Source: Jacaranda mimosifolia (taxonomy: Eukaryota > Streptophyta > Magnoliopsida > Lamiales > Bignoniaceae). From it: DNA of 64,000 nucleotides. The stretch spans positions 33,584,230-33,648,229 of the forward strand of contig CM032121.1 in NCBI GenBank assembly GCA_018894105.1. The letters are read 5' to 3'. Shown here piece by piece: positions 48,405 to 58,500 of the stretch; positions within the stretch are counted from its first letter, which is position 1; every line of letters begins with the position of its first letter. The position numbers and the translations under genes were made by a program. Under the pieces are notes generated by a model. That model was given only the letters and a program-made list of their open reading frames with translations, ran no database searches and was not told the origin of the DNA.

Positions 48405-49600
48405 ATACTTCTACAAAATCTAAGTTGTACTGCAGTTTGTAAAGTTTTGTACTTGAAGTGTTCTGAAATTGTACTTTGTTATGTAAGTTTTATACTTCAA
48501 GTGTTCTACTAATTGATTATCCAAAATTGTACTGCAACTTCTAGCGGTTTATATTTGAAGTGTTCCTAAACTATACGTCTTCTATATAAAATTATACTTT
48601 TGATTTTCTAAAATTATACTTCATTTTATCAAAGATTGTACTCGATTTATTGAAATTATATACTTTAAGTGTTATATTCATCGATTAACCAAAATATATT
48701 GCAGTTGCTATGACTTTATACTTCAAGTGTTCTGAAATTGTACTTCACTTTATCTAAAATTGTACTTTTATTTTCTGACATTATATTTTCTTTTGTACTT
48801 CATTTTACCTAAACCTGTACTTTATTCATTGAACTTCTATACTTCAAGTATTTCGAAATTGTACTTCATTTTATCTAAACTTATACTTTAGTTATTTGAA
48901 TATATTATTTAAGTTTAAAGTGTTTTACTAATTGATTATCCAAAATTATATTACAATTGCTAAGGATTTATACTTCAAGTGTTCTGAAATTGTACTTCTA
49001 TTTTCTGAAATTACACTTCATTTTACATAAACTTGTACTCTATTCATTGAAGTTCTATACTTCAAGTGTTTCGAAATTGTACTTTATTTTATCTAAACTT
49101 GTACTTCAGTTATTTGAATATATTATTTAAGTTTCAAATATTCTACTAATGGATTATCCAAAAATTGTACCGCAATTACTAAGGTTTTATACTTCAGGTG
49201 TTCTGAAATTGTACTTCACTTTATCTAAAATTGTATTTCTATTTTTTAAAATTATACTTTATTTTATACATCATTTTACCTAAACCTGTACTCTATTCAT
49301 TGAAGTTCTATACTTCAAGTGTTCCGAACTTGTACTTCAGTTATTTGAATCTATTTTTTAAGTTTCAAGTATTCTACTAATGGATTATCCAAAAATTGTA
49401 TTGCAATTTCTAAGGTTTTATACTTCAAGTGTTCTGAAATTGTACTTCACTTTTTCAAAAATTGTATTTCTATTTTTTGAAATTATACTAATTTTATACA
49501 TCATTTTATCTAAACTTGTACCATATTCATTGAAGTTCTATACTTCAAGTGTTCCGAAATTGTACTTTATTTTATCAAAACTTGTACTCTCAAGTCAAAG
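48405..49600. repeat. MULE array A: higher-order repeat of about 170-250 bp
   Basis: The phrase GATTATCCAAAA(A)TTGTA recurs at about 48515, 48683, 48934, 49152 and 49383. Between occurrences are many short modules TATACTTCAAGTGTTCTGAA, ATTGTACTTCATTTTATCTA and AACTTGTACTTCAGTTATTT. It replaces the transposase core between the two coding scraps. The 97-codon frame at 49380-49673 is repeat translation. Confidence 0.85.
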
Positions 49601-49645
49601 TCACTTTCATCGTAAGACTTTACCGATCAATATTACCGAGTTGAG

Positions 49646-49873
49646 ATGTATCAACAAGCATATCAAGCAGTGATAAACCCTATTCCTATATATGATATGC
49701 ATATGTTCCCTCTAGATGATGATGACGTTATTAATGCACCTGATTGTCGATCTCAACCTGGGCATAGAAGGACACAGAGGATTCCATCACAAATTGAGAA
49801 ACGTGTAATTAAGTGTAAAATGTGTGGTAGAACAGGACATAATCGTCAAACCTGCAAAGAATCAGTAATCTAG
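49646..49873 (+). pseudogene. MULE transposase C-terminal fragment with zinc knuckle
   Basis: The frame can be read from just after a TAA at 49613-49615 to TAG at 49871-49873. It contains YRVEMYQQAYQAVINPIP, typical of the end of the SWIM region of plant MULE transposases, then APDCRSQPGHRRTQRIPSQI and the CCHC knuckle KCKMCGRTGHNRQTCK (Cx2Cx4Hx4C). No DDE core or SWIM cysteines upstream: the sequence before it is array A. The true C-terminus appears intact. Confidence 0.82.
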
Positions 49874-49890
49874 CTAAATTTTGTAAATTA

Positions 49891-50460
49891 ATCTAGGAGA
49901 TTTATACTTGATTTCTTGATATTTGTAATTTATTTCGGTAATCATGTACTTGATTTAGCGTGAAATTGGCATTTTTGTATATTGTCGGAGATATCAGTTA
50001 TTTTGCACCCCAATCTGGGAGAATTATACTTGATGTCATGACAATTGTACTTCATTTCGGCAATTATGTATTTGATTTAGCATGAAATTGACATTTTTGT
50101 ATGTTGTCGGAGATATCAGTTATTTTGCACCATAATCTGGGAGAATTATACTTGATTTCATGACAATTGTACTTCACTTCGGTAATTATGTATTTGATTT
50201 AGCGTGAAATTGGTATTTTTGCATGTTGTCCGAGATATTAGTTATTTTGTACCCCAATCTGGTAGAATTATACTTGATTTCATGACATTTGTACTTCTTT
50301 TTGGCAATAATGTACTTGTTTAGCGTGGAAGTTATCAAATGGATGTTGTCCAAGATATCAGCGCTTTCCTACCTCAATCTGAAATATTTATACTTGATTT
50401 CATGACATTTGTATTTCATTTCGACCATTATGTACTCCATTTCTTAATATTTTTACTAAT
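49891..50460. repeat. MULE array B: about 121-bp tandem repeat
   Basis: About four and a half copies. Each unit contains GGAGAATTATACTTGATTTC, ATGACAATTGTACTTCATTT, CGGTAATTATGTATTTGATT, TAGCGTGAAATTGG and TTGTCGGAGATATCAGTTAT. Units start close to 49905, 50027, 50148, 50270 and 50391. Confidence 0.87.
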
Positions 50461-50784
50461 ATTGTTGAATTGAAATTTGTTCCATGATTTAATTTTTAAG
50501 TCTCAGTAATTAATAACCAAAATCTAAAAATGTGTGTAATATTTATTATATGAATAAAATAATATTAAAGTTTTAAAGTGTTAACCACTAATGTTAAATG
50601 AATGAATGTTATCAATCGCAGTAATGTAAAGAATACTTATGCTTTCAAAGATGTAAATAAATGAGCATTTGACAATAATATCCACCCTATAACCCATACA
50701 AATACATACTTCACCTTATTTGATAATCTCAAAATATTGTATTTGACCATCACTACAATTATTGGAGACTAATTATTCAATTGC

Positions 50785-51710
50785 AATAAGTGTACTTCAA
50801 CATAACACCATTTATACTTTGTTTGTTTTACATTTGTACTACATTTTCATTATATTGTACTCAAATTCATTATCCGGTTTCAATTGAATTGAAGTATACT
50901 TTAACATAACACCATTTATATTTTGTTTGTTCTATATTTGTACTTTATTTTCATCATATTGTACTCAATTCACTTCCTGATTTCAATTTAATTGAAGTGT
51001 ACTTCAACATAACACCATTTATATTTTGTTTGTTTTATGTTTGTACTTCATTTCTATGATATTGTACTCAAATTCACTGTTCGATTTCAATTTAGTTGAA
51101 GTGTACTTCAACATAACACCATTTATATTTTGTTTGTTCTAAGTTTGTACTTCATTTACATCATATTATACTCAAATTCACTGTCCAACTTCAATTTAAT
51201 TGAAGTGTACTTCAACATAACATCATTTATACTTTATTTGTTCTACGTTTGTACTTCATTTTCGTCATATTGTACTCAAATTCACTGTCCGATTTTAATT
51301 TAATTGAACTGTACTTCAACATAACACTATTTATACTTTGTTTGTTCTACGCTTGTACTTCATTTTCCTCATATTGCATTCAAATTCATCGCTCGATTTC
51401 AATTTAATTGAATTGTATTTCAATATAACACCATTTATACTTTGTTTGTTCTACATTTATACTTAATTTTCATCATATTGTACTTAAATTCACTACCTAA
51501 TTTTAATTTAATTGAAGTGTACTTCAACATAACACCATTTATACTTTATTTTTTTTTTTATATTTGTAGTTCATTTCCATCATATTGTACTCAAATTCAC
51601 TGCTCGATTTCAATTGAATTGAAGTGTACTTCAATATAACACCATTTATACTTTGTTCGTTCTACATTTGTAATTCATTTCCATCATATTGTACTGAAAT
51701 AAAAATATTA
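50785..51710. repeat. MULE array C: about 104-bp tandem repeat, nine copies
   Basis: The unit contains GAAGTGTACTTCAACATAAC, ACCATTTATACTTTGTTTGT, TCTACATTTGTACTTCATTT and CATCATATTGTACTCAAATT. CAACATAACACC-like anchors lie at about 50798, 50902, 51005, 51108, 51212, 51318, 51421, 51525 and 51632, a regular 103-107 bp step. GTACTT is present two to four times per unit. Confidence 0.9.
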
Positions 51711-51819
51711 TAAATACTTGATGAAAAATTATACTTACATACAAAATAATATTATAAACAAAGTATGCTTCAATTTACATATGTATGTACATACAAAGTA
51801 TGATTCAAACCCTATAGGC

Positions 51820-52360
51820 TTAAATGTTTTGTACTACAGTTGCTTCTAAAATGTACTATACATACACGTGTTATATACTACATTTTCAATTAATATGTAC
51901 TACATGCCTGAATATTTTTGTACTACAGATGCTTCTAAAATGTACTGCATATATACAAATATTAAATTATAATTTAATTTAATCTACATGCTTCAATATT
52001 TTGTACTACAGATGCTTCTAAAATGTACTGCAATTACATAGATTATATGCTACACTTTTGCCTGATGTGAACTGCAAGCATAAATGTTTATACTACATTT
52101 GTTTATAAAATGTACTACAGTTACAGAGATTCTATACTACACTTTCATTTAATGTATACTGCAGGCTTAAATATTTTGTACTGCAATTGATTCTAAAATG
52201 TACTGCAGATACACAGATTATATACTATATTTTCAGTTAATGTATATTGCACGTTTGAATATTCTTGTACTACAGATGCTTCTAAAATATACTGCATGTA
52301 CACATATTATATACTATAATTTCATTTAATCTATAGGCTTGAATGTTTTGTACTACATTT
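51820..52360. repeat. MULE array D, first part: about 87-bp tandem repeat
   Basis: The unit is TTGTACTACAGATGCTTCTA, AAATGTACTGCAGATACACA, GATTATATACTACATTTTCA and TTAATGTATACTGCAGGCTT. Anchors (CTTCTAAAATGTACT and variants) lie near 51841, 51930, 52014, 52101, 52188 and 52277. It is broken off by the fragment at 52361-53045. Confidence 0.85.
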
Positions 52361-53045
52361 TCGCAACTTCCTTTCCCAGTGTCCAAATCACTTGCTGCTT
52401 GAACCGTTGGATAGCTCTCGGCTTATACATTAACTCCACAAAGTTCCAGCCCCGTCCGATTCTCCATGGAACAGTAATTTCCTTCGCAATAAATTGGAAT
52501 TACAACAATGCCACTGCACTGCCGCATTCTAAAGATCTTCGTCGTTTCCTATCCAAACGGAACCATCTACTGGTGAAACTTGGTGGGAACGTTGCCAACA
52601 CCTCAAGGAACACCCCACTGAAACAGTTTCACAAAATTCCTTTTCCAAGACACTCTGCTCAATGCATCTTTGCACTACCTGCGTGCAGTAAGACCGCTCT
52701 AGGTCGCCCTCAATGTTCGGTGCCCAAACGGACACGAAATGGCTTCAAACTTGGTGGGAAGCATCCTCATAACTCAAGGAATATGCCATTGAAGCATTTT
52801 TTCAAACTGCACCTCGTAAGAGTCTATGCTCATAGGCCTTTTTCGCCTTATCGGGTGAGCCGACAATGCCTTGTCGCTCCTAATGCCCCTTTAAGTCACG
52901 ATCACAATTCTTATCCAATGACCGACCCATGACATTCTCCCCCACTTGATTCGTTGACGTCCTCGTCAACACATACACAAGGACACGAAGTGTATGCAGT
53001 GCCCCAACTCAACTCTGATCTCTTTTTTGCACTGGATGAGTTTAG
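52361..53045 (-). mobile_element. LTR-retrotransposon fragment (LTR end plus pol tail), minus strand
   Basis: On the minus strand, DEDVNESSGGECHGS is encoded at about 52975-52925, the usual last residues of a plant Ty3/gypsy polyprotein. The purine tract AAGTGGGGGAGAA follows and then TGTCATGGGTCGG, which would be the start of the 3' LTR at 52932. The remaining 570 bp toward 52361 are LTR-like and contain an internal partial duplication (CTTCCCACCAAGTTT / GTTCCCACCAAGTTT). The 197-codon plus frame 52339-52932 is antisense to this and not a gene. I found no target duplication around it. It interrupts array D cleanly. Confidence 0.65.
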
Positions 53046-53460
53046 CTCCTCTTTACACAGATTATATACTATACTTTTATTTAATATATACTACAAGCTT
53101 AAATATTTTGTACTACAGATACACAAATTATATACTACATTTTCAGTTAATGTATATTGCATGCTTTAATGTTTTTGTACTATAAATGCTTCTAAAATAT
53201 ATTGCATGCACACAAATTATATACTATAATTTCATTTAATTTGTAGCTTTGAATATTTTGTACTACACATGCTTTTAAAATGTACTGCAGTTACACAAAT
53301 TATATACTACACTTTTTCTTAATGTGTACTGTAAGTTTGAATGTTTATACTACATTTGCTTCTAAAATATACTGCAGTTACACAGATTATATACTACACT
53401 TTTGCTTAATGTGCACTGCAAGCTTGTATGTTTTGTATCTCAAATAATATACTACCACTT
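53046..53460. repeat. MULE array D, second part
   Basis: The same approximately 87-bp unit resumes with TACACAGATTATATACTATAC. Anchors near 53187, 53270 and 53359. The two parts are in the same orientation, so the fragment between them was inserted or captured into an existing array. Confidence 0.83.
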
Positions 53461-53960
53461 TCAGATAATTTTACCGTATAATTTCAGGTAAAAAGAAGTA
53501 TAAACCTCAAAAAAGTGAAGTACAACTTTCATGCCTTTCAAGTACAAATAAAAAACTTCCCATCTCACAATAAAAATCATATATATCAATTGGGTTCAAG
53601 TGTTTAACAACTAAAAAGGGAATAAAAACCCTAAACATGAGAAAATAGACAAGAAATAAGTACAATACTGAAAAATCACAGACATTTAAAACTGTAAATG
53701 CAGAAAACATATATTTGTTTCTTTCGATCACTTTTTTTTGTATTTCGCTTCTTGTTGCCGTTGTTTCTCCTTCCATTGTCACAGAAAAAATGGCAGAAAT
53801 TTTGGTGGTTTTTTTTTTTTTTTTTCTCGCGTCAATGGCAGAGGAACGATTTCGTGCCCTTTTGTTTGACCGCTTGGGGAAGTCGTCGATTTCAGGAAAA
53901 AAAATATGAAAGCATTCTTTTTGAAGAGAAAAACGCATTTTTCAGGTATTTTTGTTGTTT
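53461..53960. other. MULE right subterminal region
   Basis: Non-repetitive DNA before the right inverted repeat. It is open for 143 codons on the minus strand (53938-53507) with a basic, Ser/Arg-rich head and a hydrophobic middle. I recognise no family. It could be a captured host sequence, as in Pack-MULEs, or chance. Confidence 0.35.
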
Positions 53961-54233
53961 TCTCTAGTTACAAGGATATATATGTCTTTCTAAAAAATAT
54001 GGGAAGTGATTTCTAAGTTTTGTGAAAAAGTAGGGAGTTTAGTGTGTAAAAATTCAAATGGAGACTGAACACTAAAGTGAAAGTAGATTTAGGAATTTTT
54101 TTCTAATTGACTGCTCTTTTATCTGTAAAAACCTTAAAATTATAAATATGACCCAAAGAAAAACAATTACTTTAATCACCTTTTAATTGTGATCTAAACT
54201 AAACATGTTTATTTATTTTCAATGTTTTACCCC

Positions 54234-54242
54234 TATATATAT
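54234..54242 (+). promoter_or_regulatory. TATA box of the PR-1-like gene
   Basis: TATATATAT preceded by CCC, about 55 bp before the ATG at 54289. It implies a leader of about 25 nt. The MULE target duplication ends at 54122, so only about 110 bp separate the transposon from this TATA box. Confidence 0.65.
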
Positions 54243-54288
54243 GATTTGCACCCATTAACAGAACTTCTACGGAAAAAAGCAAAACAAA

Positions 54289-54828
54289 ATGCTAAAGATC
54301 TTTTCAGCATTTACTGCTCTACTGCTACTCACATGCCAATGTTCAGCTCAGGCTGCGGCATCGCCGCCGGCAGGCGGCTCAACTCCAGCGGCGGCGCCAT
54401 CTAACGCCTCCCAAGAGTATCTGGAAGCACACAACCAAGCCAGAGCGGACGTGGGTGTGGGCCCTCTTCAGTGGAGCCAGGCGCTAGTCAAAACTGCCAG
54501 CCTAACGGCGAGGCTTCAAAGGGACAAGCAAAACTGCAGTTTTGCAAACTTGGAGAACAGCAAATACGGCGGCAACCAGCTGTGGGCCAGCGGATTCACG
54601 GTGACGCCGCGCACGGTGGTGGAGACATGGGTGGCGGAGAAGAAGTTTTATAACTATGAAAACAACTCCTGTGCGCCGGACCACCGGTGTGGGGTGTACA
54701 CTCAGGTGGTGTGGAAGAAGTCGGTGGAAGTGGGGTGCGCACAGGCTGCATGTCCAAAGGAGCAGTCTAGTTTGACAATCTGTTTTTATTATCCGCCCGG
54801 AAATGTTATTGGAGAGAAACCTTACTAG
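54289..54828 (+). CDS. STS14-like pathogenesis-related protein 1 (CAP/SCP family), 179 aa
   Basis: A single-exon gene, as usual for PR-1. Residues 1-21 are a signal peptide (KIFSAFTALLLLTCQCSAQ), so the protein is secreted to the apoplast. A Pro/Ala/Ser-rich spacer follows (22-41), then the CAP domain from EYLEAHNQAR (43-52) to the end, with WSQALVKTA, QRDKQNCSFAN, YGGNQLWASG, TWVAEKKFYNY, CGVYTQVVWKKS and ICFYYPPGN. Six cysteines (83, 128, 134, 150, 155, 165) fit the three conserved disulphides. The resemblance is to the STS14 (pistil PR-1) branch: FANLENSKYGGNQLW replaces the usual GENL motif. The CAP-site His in CGHYTQ is Val136, and the GENL Glu is not kept, so metal binding at the classical site is doubtful. 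The last 11 residues PPGNVIGEKPY match the PxGNxxxxxPY pattern of the CAPE defence peptide. Sterol binding and antimicrobial or signalling roles are family knowledge, not shown here. Confidence 0.95.
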   Translation: MLKIFSAFTALLLLTCQCSAQAAASPPAGGSTPAAAPSNASQEYLEAHNQARADVGVGPLQWSQALVKTASLTARLQRDKQNCSFANLENSKYGGNQLWASGFTVTPRTVVETWVAEKKFYNYENNSCAPDHRCGVYTQVVWKKSVEVGCAQAACPKEQSSLTICFYYPPGNVIGEKPY

Positions 54829-55580
54829 GTTAATGCATTGTTATAGTACTATGATTCTGGATCTGCAACTAGTTTCCATCTTGGAGTTCTGATTCTGAGT
54901 TATTATTCTATCTTTTCTTTGTTATTTGAGTATTAATTAGCAAAACTCTTCAAAATCAAGTGATTTGTAAATGGTGTTGGGAACCAAGATTGAAGTCAAG
55001 TGTCACTTTCGTGGTCAGGAGAGGATCTACTTCTAAATGGCAGTTGGCCTCTCATTCTAATATTTGTTCAGTCGAGAAAGATCTAACGATTGAGATAAAA
55101 ACTTTTTACTTGGTAAGATAGAGATTGAAGGCTTGTAAGACACCAACAAAGAGAATCTATTGACTGGACTGAGTTGGCTTTGAAGTATCAGTGGCTCAGT
55201 AGCTATTGCATTGTTTTTAAGATCATTCCATTATCTTCTCATTGATATCCAAACAAGCCAGTGATCAAAACCAGGTAATTGATGCTTCATACATCAAAAT
55301 ATGCACCAGAATTATATACAAAAACCTGAGATTCAAAACCATTTGTTTCTTGGCAGATTACAAAATCAGCAGAACTTCCTCTAGCTGTGTGTGAGATCAC
55401 ATCCCACAGCACCCAAACCACAAGCTATGTCAAAACCCATCTTCAACTTGAACCCACAATTCTATTCTTTACACTGAGGGAATCTAGACCCCTCTATCGA
55501 AAAATAAAATGTAATAAAGAAAGTGTTTAAGGAAAGAAAGAAAGAAAAAGAACTAAGGACATGAGGTTAGAAGGCCATAT
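54829..55580. other. 3' regions of two convergent genes
   Basis: The PR-1-like and DUF547 genes point at each other across 752 bp. No further gene. The strand-specific poly(A) sites were not resolved. Confidence 0.5.
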
Positions 55581-58500
55581 TTACTTGACCAGCTCTTTCA
55601 ATATAAGATACCTGAAAGAAAAATTATGTGGAATCCATTCAATGTTTTTGCGGTTCTTCACCGGCTGACATTTCTTGATGTTTTTCCTCAGAGAGTCTGG
55701 TAAGGATTGTTGGATCATTTCCAATATACCAGCATGACATAGACCTGAATCCTTAGCAAAAGAATCTACGATCTTTGGCAGAAGGATTTTGTGATCCTTG
55801 CGAACACCAAAAGTGGCTCGAATGTAGTCTTCTTTTGCGGCTTCCAGCTCTTGAAATACCCTCTTGGGCGTGTAAACACGAACCTAGGAACAAAAGAAAA
55901 CACCAATACTTGAAACGGCCACCCAAGTTCAAAAATTTAATCTAACTTAAGCTCTTTTCTTTAGCTCTAAGCATTGGCCCTGTCCTGAGTTAAAATATAT
56001 ATCTATGGTACAAGAGTTGTTGAAGGGCAAGAAGCCTAATGCCGTAAAGCTGAAGCCAACTTCACAAGATGGTATCGTCAAGCCTAAGTTTGATCAAAAG
56101 AAATGGTCTCCGAAAGACATTGTCAATTACATCTTAAAATCTTTCCTGCCCCTAACCCCTAACCAGCAGTGATGCCCATTCTCAAACAATTTAATATTGC
56201 ACATGAAAACCAAGGATTACCGCAGGATGAAAACAAAACGGGATGGATGATTACCGCAGGATCAGAGTGGCTTCCAGATGAAAGTGCAAAGTACAGAAGG
56301 GGCTCCGGACGTTCAATCCCATAGGCTTGCCGTTCATCACCAGCTTTAAATTTTGTTTTTGATGAAAGTAGCAACCTAAGCCACTAAACATAGAGCTGAT
56401 ATAATCAGTGTAATTACTAAACAAGCTGGTCTACGAATGAAAATAAGAGAAAAAAATTAATAATGGAAACATGAATAAGTCTATCAGTTGAGACATAAAA
56501 GTTTAAAAGATATTATTTGACAGAAAATGTGCAGGGAAAGCCTTTTCCCATCAGGGGGAAAGCTTCGGTACATTTCTTTTTAAATTTGGTAGTTTAAAGT
56601 TTGTTGATCCTAAGTGATTGCATCTACATAGTAGCGTTGCTAAATGTAAGAGGTCATGGGTGTACCTGTCCGGGACGAGACATTCGACATCCCAAGATTG
56701 AACTCTGTATGACATCTGCGCTAACTATTTGACCTCCAACGTTATAGGCAGCCTGTATAAACAAATGGGTTAGGCCACATTTTTCAAACCTATCCTTAAT
56801 GGAAGAAATTATTGATTATCATTTTCACCTTCAAGAGGAGAAACATTCGCTTCATATTGTTCTGTGGGATACCATAAGCCAAAAATGCCTGTTTACAAAA
56901 GCAACCATAACATCAGCTCATGATTGAGATGGATTAGTTACATCAAAGTGTTATAAAATTTGTTGATGTAGATCTTTACATGCATCACCAAAGCATTGTG
57001 CACATTGATCCAGAACGCCAACTTCTCCTCATGTGTCATCTTTCTGGGGTCTATCTCTTCCAATCGAGAAATAAGTGACCTGCAAAATGTAAATTCAGTG
57101 AGCACCAGCCAGGCTTAGATAGTTGGGAATTAAATCTACTCAAACATATCTGCATTATTCGTATATTAATACCTAAAATTTTGTAACAAGTACTCGATAT
57201 CACCCAACTTCTGACTATCTCGATATATACAATGTACTTCGACCATTGTGCTGTACGGTCCACTAAAATCTTTAAGTCCTTCAACGTGAAAAGGATTATC
57301 CAGCCGAACATCAAATGAAGAATCATTTCTGAATCCTGGACTCCACAATTCACATTGATCTTTTGGAGAAAATGCACTTATAGATGACATAGATGAAGTT
57401 GGAGAGCAGAGGCCGTGATTTGCCAATGGGGGATCAGCAAGCTTGCAATAGATATTGCACATGCACTTAAGCATATCTTCAGATAGCTTGTTAGGTGTTT
57501 CTGGAAGATGATCTGAAATACGGGTCCCAAGATGCTCCGCCAGACTGATTATATGTGAAGCAGAGTTCTGTGCATACTGCAAGAGCACCAAAACTTTGGT
57601 GATTTGCTAAAAAATTAATATTAGAAATTTAAATTCCATTTAATGGGTCTGTGGTAACTGCAATTTCTAACGTAATATGTGCAAAGATAAGACAACACTC
57701 CACTTAAATGTAATACCATCTTAGCAGTATCATATGAAACAAGTATGAGAATTTACTATCCAACAGAATTTCTTCTCTTGCTATTTATAGTGAAAATTAG
57801 TTAGAGAAGCCATCTCATGATAGTTTTTGAGGTCGGCATAAAGTATGAGATACCTCCATCATGGATAACGGTTGAGAATGACATGCGCGCACAGCGCTGC
57901 CCAGGGCCTCTGCTGGAGGAGAGGTTCTGGCCAGAGCTGAACGTTGTGATAGCGAAGAGTGCGAGCGTTGAACACCAGTATCTACAAGCTTCTCTTCAGA
58001 TGGGCCATTAGCTTCCTTCCTTGAATTGGTTAGTGTCTGAGTTTCAGCCTCAGGTGGAAATTCCCTTGCTGATGTAATATCTGATCTTGAAAAATCTAGT
58101 CGCCTTCTCCTTGGTGTTGCTGAGGGAGATTTTAATCCTTCATCTTTGTTCGAAGGAGATAAAGAAGACATTTGTTGATCAAATGCTTTCCTGTAGAGTG
58201 AAAGAAGATACTGTTCCAAATGACCAACTTCTAGCTCCAATACTGCAATTTCTTTAATGAGTTCTGTCGCTGGCTGGAAATAGTTATACAAACTTTTAGC
58301 AAAACCAAAAACGAGTATTACCGAGTGCCTTTTCTAGAGCAAGGGGGACAAATGCACATATAAATAGAATTTAGTAAGAGAGAAATTGCTACCTTAGGAA
58401 TTGTGGCTTCATTTGTAATATCATGGGAGGAAGCCCCATAACCGAGTGCCCTTTCTAGAGCACAGCGAACAGAAACTTGGTCCTGTAATCTCTTTTCGAG

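Larger units (their letters stand above)
47714..54113 (+). mobile_element. Mutator-like element (MULE), 6.4 kb, filled with tandem arrays
   Basis: A perfect 9-bp target duplication, CTCTTTTAT, flanks it at 47705-47713 and 54114-54122. The two ends are long inverted repeats of about 150 bp with decay: the left one holds AACTCCCTAGTTTTGTTAAA and the reversed right one AACTCCCTACTTTTTCACAAA, with collinear matches on both sides. A 9-bp duplication and long inverted ends define MULEs. Two coding scraps that fit the two ends of a MULE transposase remain (48172-48354 and 49646-49873). The catalytic core between them is absent. The space holds four tandem arrays and an LTR-retrotransposon fragment, all listed separately. 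It cannot move alone. Confidence 0.87.

Noticed and set aside
52339..52932. 197-codon plus-strand frame, the longest fully contained in the gene-free part
   Set aside because: It is antisense to LTR sequence whose end (purine tract plus TGTCATGGG on the minus strand) is clear, and its start lies in the tandem array. The composition of the translation is not protein-like.
48405..53460. Could the regular arrays be CRISPR-like or a centromere satellite?
   Set aside because: This is a plant genome, the units are contiguous without unique spacers, and the arrays are short, different from each other, and bounded by MULE ends.
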